In this document: in pieces, positions 9,628-18,382 of the stretch
How positions within the stretch are numbered: position 1 is the first letter of the stretch
Layout: every line of letters starts with the position of its first letter
Assembly (NCBI GenBank): GCA_014204435.1
Contig: JACHLF010000007.1
Location: 118,237-182,236 of the forward strand
DNA from: Mycobacteroides chelonae
Lineage (GTDB): Bacteria > Actinomycetota > Actinomycetes > Mycobacteriales > Mycobacteriaceae
Direction of reading: 5' to 3'
Length of the DNA: 64,000 bases
Notes under the pieces: generated by a model
Database searches by the model: none
Seen by the model: only the letters and a program-made list of their open reading frames with translations
Told to the model about the DNA's origin: nothing
Translations under genes and position numbers: made by a program

Positions 9628-10068
9628 GTGGCTGAGAAGACTACCCAAACGATTGCCATCGACGCCGAACCCGGCAAGGTGATGGCGGTGATCGCCGATA
9701 TAGGCGCCTACCCGCAATGGGTGTCGGAGTACAAGGAAACCGAGGTGCTCGACACCGACTCCGAGGGCAGGGTCAAGCGTGCCCGGTTGGTGTTGGATGC
9801 CGGTGTCCTCAAGGACACCCAGGTCCTGGAGTACGTATGGTCCCAGGACGGCCGCAAGGTCACCTGGACCCTGGCGGAAAGTTCCCTATTGCGTTCGCTG
9901 GAGGGCACATACCTTCTGGCGCCCAAAGGGTCTGGCACCGAGGTGACCTACGAGCTGGCGGTCGACCTTCAAATTCCGATGATCGGAATGCTCAAGCGCA
10001 AGGCCGAACGCAAGATCACCGATTCCGCGCTCAAGGATCTGAAGAAGCGAGTCGAATCTGACCGCTAG
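9628..10068 (+). CDS. SRPBCC (polyketide cyclase-like) protein, Rv2185c-like
   Basis: I start it at GTG 9628, giving 146 residues (VAEKTTQTIAIDAEPGKVMAVIADIGAYPQWV). The open frame extends upstream, but that part antisense-overlaps the F420 reductase gene. Family signs are the N-terminal strand-helix with YPQWVSEYKETEVL, the central KVTWTLAESSLLRSLEGTYLL and a basic C-terminal helix. It probably binds a lipid-like ligand; no activity is known. Next comes the ArsA-like ATPase gene, 40 bases on, and the three genes up to 11724 look like one unit. Confidence 0.8.
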   Translation: MAEKTTQTIAIDAEPGKVMAVIADIGAYPQWVSEYKETEVLDTDSEGRVKRARLVLDAGVLKDTQVLEYVWSQDGRKVTWTLAESSLLRSLEGTYLLAPKGSGTEVTYELAVDLQIPMIGMLKRKAERKITDSALKDLKKRVESDR

Positions 10069-10108
10069 CGACGTCGACGCGACGCCGCGCCCAGATGTCG
10101 AACTACCG

Positions 10109-11338
10109 TTGACAGCCACCATCGGTCTATTCGTCGGCAAGGGGGGCGTGGGTAAGTCGACGCTGGCCGGTGCCACTGCGGTGCGATACGCACGCGTCGG
10201 GCAACGGGTGCTAGCGGTGTCGACCGACCAGGCGCATTCTCTGGGTGATGTCTTCGGCGCCCGGGTCGATCCTTCCCCCGGTGCTCACTGCGTACGTGTC
10301 ATCGAAGACCCGTACGGCGGGCAGCTCGACGTCATGGCTCTGGATACCCTCGGTCTGCTGGAGCGGCGCTGGGGCGAGATTTCCGCGACGATCGCTGCGC
10401 AGTACCCCGAATCGGATATTGGATCGCTTGCCCCAGAGGAGCTTTCCGCGTTGCCGGGCGTCCAGGAGATGCTCGGGCTACACGAGGTTCAGCAGCTTGC
10501 CGACACGGGCGAATGGGATGTCGTCGTGGTCGACTGTGCCTCGACTGCCGATGCCTTGCGCATGCTGACGCTGCCCGGAACCTTCGCAATGTATCTGGAA
10601 CGGGCCTGGCCGCGCCATCGAAGGCTCGGTGGCATCGGCACGCCGCGTGCACTGGTGCTGGCTGAACTGCTGGAACGTGTTGCGGCATCGGCGGATCGAC
10701 TTGCGGGCTTGCTCTCGGATGCCGAGCGGGTGGGAGCGCATCTGGTGCTGACCCCCGAACGGGTAGTGGTGGCGGAGGCCATTCGCACCGTGGGTGCCCT
10801 GGCACTCATGGGTGTGCGCATCGAGCAAGTGATCGTCAATCAGGTTTTGATTCAGGATAATTCGTATGAGTACCACAATCTTCCCGATCATCCTGCCTTC
10901 GAGTGGTACATGCAGCGCATCGCCGATCAGTCCGCCGTTCTCGATGAGATGGGGGAGGCAATCGGGGATGTGGAGATGCTGCTGGTACCGCATCTGTCCC
11001 GGGAACCCATCGGGCCGGATGCCCTCGGTGAATTGGCCGAGGCCGTGCGCCGCCGTGATGGGGCCAAGCCGCCGGCCCCGCTGGTAACCGTCGTCGAGCA
11101 CGAATCCGGATCCGGCACGGACACCGTCTATCGGTTGCGGCTAGAGTTACCGCAGATCGACCCGGCCACGTTGAGCCTAGGCCGGGTGGGAGATGACCTG
11201 GTCATCGGCGCAAATGGGATGCGCCGGCGGGTCCGGCTGGCCTCCGTGCTGCGGCGCTGTGTGGTTGTCGACGCCCGGCTCGTCGGTGGCGAGCTGACCA
11301 TACGGTTTAGAGCTGATCCGGAGGTGTGGCCTACGTGA
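10109..11338 (+). CDS. ArsA/GET3-like ATPase (Rv2184c-like)
   Basis: The 409-residue P-loop protein has a deviant Walker A KGGVGKST at residues 9-16, a switch-like STDQAHSLGDVFG, and the Walker B-like VVVDCAS near residue 140, the pattern of ArsA/GET3/MinD-type dimeric ATPases. Arsenite-binding cysteine triads are not apparent, so an arsenic pump role is not supported. The family could insert or extract membrane proteins or drive a partner. The TTG at 10109 is the only canonical start in the open frame; a CTG at 10058 after GAAGAAG is possible and would add 17 residues. The next gene overlaps its end. Confidence 0.8.
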   Translation: MTATIGLFVGKGGVGKSTLAGATAVRYARVGQRVLAVSTDQAHSLGDVFGARVDPSPGAHCVRVIEDPYGGQLDVMALDTLGLLERRWGEISATIAAQYPESDIGSLAPEELSALPGVQEMLGLHEVQQLADTGEWDVVVVDCASTADALRMLTLPGTFAMYLERAWPRHRRLGGIGTPRALVLAELLERVAASADRLAGLLSDAERVGAHLVLTPERVVVAEAIRTVGALALMGVRIEQVIVNQVLIQDNSYEYHNLPDHPAFEWYMQRIADQSAVLDEMGEAIGDVEMLLVPHLSREPIGPDALGELAEAVRRRDGAKPPAPLVTVVEHESGSGTDTVYRLRLELPQIDPATLSLGRVGDDLVIGANGMRRRVRLASVLRRCVVVDARLVGGELTIRFRADPEVWPT

Positions 11339-11724
11339 CGGGTACCCATCCGCAGCTCGGTCCCGAGCTGCGGGCGTTGGCCGCCTCGATTCTCGACAAA
11401 CTCGATCCGGCGCTGCGCCAGGCTGTGCGCGCACCCGCCGACGGTGGTGTCCCCGGGAAGTGCGACCAGTTGTTCTGCCCGGTGTGTGCGCTGGCGGCCC
11501 TGATCGAGGGTGAGCATCATCCGCTGCTGGCGACGATCGCCGAACACAGCCTCGCGCTGGTGATGGTGGTACGCGCGATGTTGGAGGCAGAGGCGGGCCC
11601 GAATGGTCCCGACGGCCCGGGCGACGGTGGGTCCGGCCCCGAGCATCGCAGCCCGTTCCCGCCCAGTCCGCCGAGCTCGCAATCGACTGCCTATCAACCC
11701 ATTCCGGTCGACATCGACGAGTGA
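11326..11724 (+). CDS. Hypothetical protein linked to the ArsA-like ATPase (Rv2183c-like)
   Basis: The 132-residue protein starts at GTG 11326, 13 bases inside the end of the ATPase gene, which implies coupled translation. Residues 1-85 look helical, with a CDQLFCPVCALAALIEGEHHPLL segment holding three cysteines and two histidines. The rest is a Gly/Pro/Ser-rich disordered tail. I do not recognise a domain. The fixed neighbourhood suggests it works with the ATPase. Confidence 0.7.
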   Translation: MAYVTGTHPQLGPELRALAASILDKLDPALRQAVRAPADGGVPGKCDQLFCPVCALAALIEGEHHPLLATIAEHSLALVMVVRAMLEAEAGPNGPDGPGDGGSGPEHRSPFPPSPPSSQSTAYQPIPVDIDE

Positions 11725-11912
11725 TCAACTACCGAGACCGGGGCGGATCGCCTGGAAGACCGGGGAACGCTTCTGGGACATCGTGGCCCCATCTATCGTC
11801 GGTGTGGCGGTCGGCGAGTGCGGCATAGGCGTCTATCGGGTCGCGAAATGGCTCCGCGCACGGCGGAGTTTCCCTGGGCGGCGAAGGCGTCCCTCTGGTC
11901 GGTATTCACGCC

Positions 11913-11947
11913 TGGACTGTCTAACGTCCGGGACCTTAGACAGTCCA
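11913..11947. repeat. 35-bp near-perfect palindrome
   Basis: The arms TGGACTGTCTAACGTCC and GGACCTTAGACAGTCCA are reverse complements except for one base, with a single-base centre. The outer 12 bp are perfect. There is no T-run after it. It lies in the 311-base gap between the ATPase pair and the plsC gene. The rest of that gap (11725-11912) holds no gene I can recognise. Confidence 0.75.
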
Positions 11948-11955
11948 CGGAGTTT

Positions 11956-11987
11956 GGCTGGCGCCGCGGGTAAGCTCGGCGCCAGCC
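11956..11987. repeat. Inverted repeat over the plsC promoter region
   Basis: GGCTGGCGCC and GGCGCCAGCC are perfect 10-bp arms around a 12-base loop. The loop contains TAAGCT (11971-11976), a good -10-type box for the downstream plsC gene, which would give a leader of about 50 bases. The hairpin or dyad therefore lies across the likely promoter and transcription start. Confidence 0.6.
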
Positions 11988-12035
11988 CCATGGGACTTCA
12001 TCGGGGACTGGGACGGGCCCGGGAGAGGATGCGCG

Positions 12036-12758
12036 ATGTTCTACTGGCTGCTGAAGTACATCTTCATGGGGCCGATCTTGCAGCTGATGGGCCGGCCGAA
12101 GGTGGAAGGCCTGGAGAACATCCCGTCGTCGGGTCCGGCCATCCTGGCCGGGAACCATCTCGCGGTGGTGGACAGCTTCTTTCTTCCGTTGGTATCCACC
12201 CGCCGGGTGACGTTCCTGGCGAAGAGCGAGTACTTCACCGAGCCCGGTTTCAAAGGCTGGCTCAAAAAGGTGTTCTTCGGCGGCTCCGGTCAGGTGCCGA
12301 TCGACAGGACCAGTGCCGATGCCGCCGAAAACGCGCTCAGTACCGCCAAGCGGCTACTCGGCGAGGGTAAGCTGCTGGGCATCTACCCGGAGGGCACCCG
12401 GTCGCCGGATGGGCGCCTGTACAAGGGCAAGACCGGTCTGGCGCGCATGGCCCTGGCCACGGGTGTTCCGGTCATCCCCATCGCCATGGTCGGCACCAAC
12501 GTCATGAACCCGCCCGGGACCGCACGCTGGCACTTCTCCAAGGTCACCGTGAAGATCGGCAAGCCGTTGGACTTCTCCCGGTTCGACGGGATGGCCGGCA
12601 ACCGCTTCATCGAGCGCGCGGTCATCGACGAGGTGATGTACGAGCTCATGCAGCTGTCTGGTCAGGAGTACGTCGACATCTACGCGGCCTCGCTCAAGGA
12701 CAAGCCCGCGGACGCCACGCAGCCCTCCGATCGTGTGCCGGAGAGCGCCGCCGGTTAA
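12036..12758 (+). CDS. 1-acyl-sn-glycerol-3-phosphate acyltransferase (PlsC family)
   Basis: This 240-residue membrane-associated acyltransferase has the HX4D motif at H41-D46 (NHLAVVD) and the glycerol-phosphate motif EGTR at 119-122 (YPEGTRSPDG). It also has GTNVMNPPG further on. The family moves an acyl chain from acyl-CoA to the sn-2 position of lysophosphatidic acid; mycobacteria have several paralogues, so the acceptor could differ. The N-terminus (WLLKYIFMGPILQLMG) is an amphipathic membrane anchor. The ATG follows GGGAGAGGATG. It corresponds to Rv2182c. Confidence 0.88.
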   Translation: MFYWLLKYIFMGPILQLMGRPKVEGLENIPSSGPAILAGNHLAVVDSFFLPLVSTRRVTFLAKSEYFTEPGFKGWLKKVFFGGSGQVPIDRTSADAAENALSTAKRLLGEGKLLGIYPEGTRSPDGRLYKGKTGLARMALATGVPVIPIAMVGTNVMNPPGTARWHFSKVTVKIGKPLDFSRFDGMAGNRFIERAVIDEVMYELMQLSGQEYVDIYAASLKDKPADATQPSDRVPESAAG

Positions 12759-12833
12759 TCCGGTTTCCAGCTATCCGCGCCGGTACCGCTACTCTTAGGG
12801 CCACCGGCGGGAGAACTGAGAGATGCGAGGGCC

Positions 12834-14132
12834 GTGCCGAATTCAATAGACGAAACCACCGTCGCGGACGGCGGCTCCGCTCATCGAGTCGCCAGATGGA
12901 TTACGTGGGGTGGCCCGCTCGTCCTCGCAGTGGCCCTGTTGTTGCACGCGATCGTGTTCATCCACTGGCCTACGTACGCGCTGCAGATCGACGTGTTGGT
13001 CTATCGATTCGGCGGCACCCGCGTCTTGGACGGGCTCGACTTGTATTCGATCGGACGCAACGGCGAGATCGACGATCTGCTGTTCACCTACACCCCGTTC
13101 GCGGCGCTCGTGTTCACCCCACTGGCCTTCATCACCGACTTCACCGCTCAGGTCTTATCGCTCCTGGTGTTCCCGGCGCTGCTGGTTTACTCGGTGTGGC
13201 GCATGCTGCGGTGGCTGAATGTCTCCGTCGGTGCCGGACTGTGGGGGCTGTTGGCGCTGCTGGTCGGGGTGGTCTCGTGGCTCGAGCCGGTCCGGCTCTC
13301 CATTCAGCTGGGGCAGATCAACCTGCTCATCCTCGCCGTGGTGGTGACCGACGTCCTGGCCCCCCAACGATGGAAGCTGGCCGGGATCGGCATCGGGATC
13401 GTCGCGGGCATCAAGCTGACCCCGATGATCTTCATCGTCTTCCTCTTTGTGGTGGGACGGATTCGCACGGCCGTCGTGGCCACCGTCACGCTGATCGGCA
13501 CCATTGCTCTGGGCTTCATCTTCCTGCCGTCGGCATCGCACTACTACTGGGTTGACCGCGCCTTCGAGAAGATCAGCCGCATCACCCGCGATCCCACCGC
13601 GAGTACCAGCATCGGCGGCCTGTTTCTCCGTTTGGACCTCTCGGCCGCGACCGCCACCGCGCTGTCTGTGCTGGTGATCGTCGTGAGTTTGGTGATCGCG
13701 ACCATGGCCTACCGGCGGAATCAGGTGTTGTTGGCGATCTCGATCGTGGGCATGGCCTCGGCGGCTGCCTCGCCGTTCAGCTGGAGCCATCACTGGGTGT
13801 GGTTCGTGCCGTTGGTCGTGCACCTGGGCTATCACGGGTATGTGCTGGGCAAGCGGGCCTCCGCGATCACGATGTGGGTGTTCTGCGCGGTGTTCGCGGC
13901 CTGGTTCACCAGTCTGAGCGGAAAGACGCCGGACTCCGGCGCCCTGACGCTGCGGCCCGGAGGCGTACTGAACGACCTGATCCCCAGCCTGTACGTGTTC
14001 GTTCATCTCGGGGTGCTCGTGGCCAGCTGGATATGGCTGCGGCGCGATTGGTCGGAAGCTAACGACGTTGCGGGCGAAGAGGAATCATCACAGGCCGATG
14101 AGCTGGCGCCGGCGTCTCCGGCGCACAACTAG
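12834..14132 (+). CDS. mptC: Alpha-(1->2) mannosyltransferase of LM/LAM (GT87), MptC-like
   Basis: A 432-residue polytopic GT-C enzyme with about ten to eleven hydrophobic segments. The first periplasmic loop carries the acidic pattern ALQIDVLVYRFGG, and TYTPFAAL plus the QLGQINLLIL segment are typical of GT87 mannosyltransferases. It corresponds to Rv2181, which uses polyprenyl-phosphomannose to add single alpha-1,2 mannoses to the LM/LAM core outside the membrane. The start is GTG 12834 behind GCGAGGGCC. The next gene begins nine bases after the stop. Confidence 0.88.
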   Translation: MPNSIDETTVADGGSAHRVARWITWGGPLVLAVALLLHAIVFIHWPTYALQIDVLVYRFGGTRVLDGLDLYSIGRNGEIDDLLFTYTPFAALVFTPLAFITDFTAQVLSLLVFPALLVYSVWRMLRWLNVSVGAGLWGLLALLVGVVSWLEPVRLSIQLGQINLLILAVVVTDVLAPQRWKLAGIGIGIVAGIKLTPMIFIVFLFVVGRIRTAVVATVTLIGTIALGFIFLPSASHYYWVDRAFEKISRITRDPTASTSIGGLFLRLDLSAATATALSVLVIVVSLVIATMAYRRNQVLLAISIVGMASAAASPFSWSHHWVWFVPLVVHLGYHGYVLGKRASAITMWVFCAVFAAWFTSLSGKTPDSGALTLRPGGVLNDLIPSLYVFVHLGVLVASWIWLRRDWSEANDVAGEEESSQADELAPASPAHN

Positions 14133-14141
14133 GCGGCTTGC

Positions 14142-14654
14142 GTGCGTTATTTCTACGACACCGAGTTCATCGACGACGGCCGCACCATCGAACTGATCTC
14201 CATCGGGATGGTCGCCGAAGACGGCCGCGAGTACTACGCCGTCTCCACCGCCTTCGATCCGCAGCAGGCAGGCCCCTGGGTGCGTCAGCATGTGCTGCCC
14301 AAGCTGCCGGCGCTGTCCTCGCCGCGGTGGCGATCCCGCGGACAGATCCGTGACGAGCTGGCCGAGTTCATGGGTCTGAACGGGGGCGGTGGTCCCGCGG
14401 ACCCGATCGAACTGTGGGCCTGGGTGGGTGCCTATGACCATGTGGCGCTCTGTCAGCTGTGGGGGCCCATGACGGCGCTGCCCCCGCCGGTTCCGCGATT
14501 CACCCTGGAGCTGAAGCAGCTGTGGGCGGATCTGGGACGCCCTGCCCTGCCGAAGCGGCCCGCTGACTCCCACGATGCGCTGGTCGACGCCCGGTTCAAC
14601 CTGGCCCGCTACCGGGCGATGGTCCCCGATGAGCGCTTGCGCGAAGGCCGATAA
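14142..14654 (+). CDS. 3'-5' exoribonuclease of the DEDDh type (Rv2179c-like)
   Basis: The 170-residue protein has DTEFIDDG at residues 6-13 (first D and E), WAWVGAYDHVALCQL (second D) and PADSHDALVDARF (H and final D). This is the compact RNase AS/Rv2179c fold, which in M. tuberculosis is a homodimer that digests adenylate-rich 3' overhangs. Start GTG 14142. It follows mptC closely, and the homologue of the M. tuberculosis membrane protein gene normally found next to it is absent. Confidence 0.88.
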   Translation: MRYFYDTEFIDDGRTIELISIGMVAEDGREYYAVSTAFDPQQAGPWVRQHVLPKLPALSSPRWRSRGQIRDELAEFMGLNGGGGPADPIELWAWVGAYDHVALCQLWGPMTALPPPVPRFTLELKQLWADLGRPALPKRPADSHDALVDARFNLARYRAMVPDERLREGR

Positions 14655-14701
14655 CTGGGACGGCCGGGCCTCTGGGTGAAAATCCGCTGGTTAGACACGG
14701 T

Positions 14702-16102
<1,401 letters not shown>

Positions 16103-16111
16103 GGCTGCGGA

Positions 16112-17416
16112 CTAGAACAGGTTGGTGATGTTGGCGCCCAGCGACCAACATCCCGCGGCCACCGAACTGGTGATGATCAGGACGATCACCAGCCACATGA
16201 AGATCGCGCGGCGGCTCTGCTGGCGTTCGTATCGGTAATCGGAGTCGTCGACATCGGCGAAAAACGCCGATTCGTCTAACTCGTCGTCGAATTCCCGATC
16301 GTATTCGGGATAGTAGGCGGGTACCGGGTCCATCATCCGTGTGGGGTTGGGCACCTTGGGCCGTGCGGCGCCACTGGGTCGTGCGGAAACACCCAGGGCC
16401 GCTGCGGCCGAGGCGGTGTCGGCGGCATCCGATGTGTTCGGAGCACTGAGGTTTCCAGTGGTGCTGCCGCCGGCGTCGATCAATCTGCTGCGGTACAGCT
16501 GTTCGGCGACATGCTGTTTGGAGTCCTTGGGGGCGGGCACCCGAAAGGACGGCAGCCGTAACTCGGAGGCGATCGCGTTCAGTTCGGCGCCGAACTGCGC
16601 GGCGTCGGCGTAACGGGCGTCCGGGTCGCGGGAGGTGGCCCGCAGCACCAGTTCGTCGAACTCCTCCGGAACCCCGTCGATCGCTTCGCTCGGCGCCGGA
16701 ACATCGCGATCGATGCGTTGATAGGCCAGTGCCAACGGCGTGTCGCCGGTGAACGGTGTTGAACCGGTGAGCAATTCGTACATAAGGATGCCCGCCGAAT
16801 AGACGTCGCTGCGCGGCCCCGCGGACCCGATGCGCACCTGTTCGGGGGACAGATACGCCGCGGTGCCCAGGATCACGCTGGTCGAGGTGATTCCGGCTTC
16901 GGCGACGGCCCGGACCAACCCGAAATCGGCGAGTTTGACCTCGCCGTCATCGGAGATCAGTACGTTCTCGGGTTTGACGTCGCGGTGCACCAGCCCCGAC
17001 CGGTGTGCCACCGCCAGGCCGCCCAGCAGCGGGTTGAAGACCGCGGCGACCGCATGCGGCGGCATGGGGCCACGTTCGCGCAGCAGCTCGCGTAGCGTGC
17101 CGCCGTCGATCAGCTCCATCACCAGGAATGGGTGCTTGCCGTCCATACCCTGGTCGAAGACGGCCACCAGCCCGGGGTGACGCAGCCGTGCGACGGCGCG
17201 GGCCTCAAGCCGGAATCGGGCCAGGAACCCGCTGTCGGAGGCGTAGCGGCTGTCCATGACCTTCACCGCCACTGGGCGGTCCAAGCGGGTGTCTAGCCCG
17301 CGGTACACGGTCGACATGCCGCCCGTGGCGATCGGAGCCTCTATGCGGTACCGACCGTCGAGCACCGCGCCGATCATCGGATCGAGGCGGGCACTGGGGG
17401 ACTTGGGCGACGTCAT
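16112..17416 (-). CDS. pknL: Serine/threonine protein kinase PknL
   Basis: A 434-residue eukaryotic-like kinase. The kinase domain (about 20-285) has the glycine loop IATGGMSTVYRG, catalytic VAVKVMD lysine, HRDVKPEN and DFG motifs, and an activation loop with TSTSVILGT. A disordered Ala/Ser/acidic linker precedes one transmembrane helix near residues 405-427, and only a few residues lie outside, so it has no large sensor domain. It is divergent from the DNA-binding protein at 17978, which in M. tuberculosis (Rv2175c) is phosphorylated by PknL. Confidence 0.93.
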   Translation of the reverse strand: MTSPKSPSARLDPMIGAVLDGRYRIEAPIATGGMSTVYRGLDTRLDRPVAVKVMDSRYASDSGFLARFRLEARAVARLRHPGLVAVFDQGMDGKHPFLVMELIDGGTLRELLRERGPMPPHAVAAVFNPLLGGLAVAHRSGLVHRDVKPENVLISDDGEVKLADFGLVRAVAEAGITSTSVILGTAAYLSPEQVRIGSAGPRSDVYSAGILMYELLTGSTPFTGDTPLALAYQRIDRDVPAPSEAIDGVPEEFDELVLRATSRDPDARYADAAQFGAELNAIASELRLPSFRVPAPKDSKQHVAEQLYRSRLIDAGGSTTGNLSAPNTSDAADTASAAAALGVSARPSGAARPKVPNPTRMMDPVPAYYPEYDREFDDELDESAFFADVDDSDYRYERQQSRRAIFMWLVIVLIITSSVAAGCWSLGANITNLF

Positions 17417-17423
17417 CGCATCG

Positions 17424-17429
17424 ATCGTA
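17424..17429 (-). promoter_or_regulatory. Putative leaderless -10 box of pknL
   Basis: TACGAT on the minus strand ends seven bases before the ATG at 17416. Confidence 0.4.
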
Positions 17430-17455
17430 TCCAGTAATGCGGGAACGTCCCGTCG

Positions 17456-17896
17456 TCAATGTCGCTTATCGAGCATTTCGCGCAGTGAGTTGAGAATCGG
17501 CCCAGCCCCCGAGAACAGCATCGTCCGCCACTGGCGGTGCAGGGGAATGGACGGGTCGAAGCGGCTGTATGTGACGCGGAGTCGCGTGCCGCCGGGCTCC
17601 GGAAGCAGATTCCACCGGGAGGTCACTTCGATGCCAGGCGCGGTCAACACCTGTTCGATGTGCTCACAGGGCACCACGCTGGTGTAGGTGGTGCGGAACA
17701 CGCCGTCGAACCCGACCGCCGGTTGCGGGTGGGTGATCATGACCCGTGTCTCTCCGACTTCGACGGGGGCGTCGCTGACCTCTTTCACCTGAGAAGCGGT
17801 CAGTTCGAGGGAGACGAGAAGATCCCAGACCTTCTCGACGGGGTAGGGATAGTACTCACTATGGGTGACCGATCTCGGATCGCCGGAACTGGTCAC
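17456..17896 (-). CDS. SRPBCC superfamily protein
   Basis: I start the gene at GTG 17896 because a TAACCT box lies seven bases before it; the open frame extends to a GTG at 17935. The 146-residue product opens HSEYYPYPVEKVWDLLVSLELTAS, then runs VMITHPQPAVGFDGVFRTTYTSVV, SRWNLLPEPGGTRLRVTYSRFDP and a C-terminal helix, the START-like helix-grip fold. The ligand is unknown. It sits between the pknL start and the Rv2175c-like gene, on the same strand as pknL and 39 bases upstream of it. Confidence 0.75.
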   Translation of the reverse strand: MTSSGDPRSVTHSEYYPYPVEKVWDLLVSLELTASQVKEVSDAPVEVGETRVMITHPQPAVGFDGVFRTTYTSVVPCEHIEQVLTAPGIEVTSRWNLLPEPGGTRLRVTYSRFDPSIPLHRQWRTMLFSGAGPILNSLREMLDKRH

Positions 17897-17903
17897 GGTC
17901 CGA

Positions 17904-17909
17904 AGGTTA
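17904..17909 (-). promoter_or_regulatory. Putative leaderless -10 box of the 17896 gene
   Basis: TAACCT on the minus strand ends seven bases before the GTG at 17896. Confidence 0.4.
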
Positions 17910-17963
17910 CGCGTGTCACTACATCCGCAGGACACTTTTGACGACGGTGGCGCGCGGGGCGAC

Positions 17964-17969
17964 TAGCGT
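17964..17969 (+). promoter_or_regulatory. Putative leaderless -10 box of the 17978 gene
   Basis: TAGCGT ends eight bases before the ATG at 17978. Confidence 0.4.
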
Positions 17970-17977
17970 CATTCGTC

Positions 17978-18382
17978 ATGAGCGCAATTCCATACGTTGC
18001 CGACACGCTTGACGCCGATGAGCCGCTGTTCTCCCTCAAGGAGGTGGCCGTGCGTCTGCGGGTACCGGTGAGCAAGGTTCAGCAATACTTGCGCGACGGC
18101 GAGCTGATCGCAGTGCGGCGCGATGGCGAAATCAAAGTTCCCGTCATCTTTTTCAGCCCCGAGGGGCCGGTGGTCAAGCATTTGTTCGGGCTGTTGTCCG
18201 TGCTGCGGGACGGAGGGTTTCACGAGCCGGAGATCATGCGCTGGTTGTTCACCGGTGACGAGTCGCTCACCGTAAGCCGGGATGGCACCACCGAACGGAT
18301 CGAGGCGGCACGCCCGGTCGACGCGCTGCACGGGCATCAGGCACGTGAGGTGCTGCGGCGGGCACAGGCCATGGCGTATTAG
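17978..18382 (+). CDS. Helix-turn-helix DNA-binding protein, PknL substrate (Rv2175c-like)
   Basis: The 134-residue protein has an N-terminal flexible tail with Thr10 (ADTLDADEP), then a winged-helix/MerR-like DNA-binding region (FSLKEVAVRLRVPVSKVQQYLRDGELIAVRRDGEIKVP) and a helical C-terminal part. In M. tuberculosis the equivalent N-terminal threonine is phosphorylated by PknL and this reduces DNA binding. The same switch is likely here, given that the kinase and the threonine are both kept. Its stop overlaps the convergent mptA stop. Confidence 0.85.
   Translation: MSAIPYVADTLDADEPLFSLKEVAVRLRVPVSKVQQYLRDGELIAVRRDGEIKVPVIFFSPEGPVVKHLFGLLSVLRDGGFHEPEIMRWLFTGDESLTVSRDGTTERIEAARPVDALHGHQAREVLRRAQAMAY

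Noticed and set aside
10068..10108. Arsenic-resistance function for the ArsA-like ATPase
   Set aside because: No arsenite-binding cysteines and no arsB/arsC neighbours.
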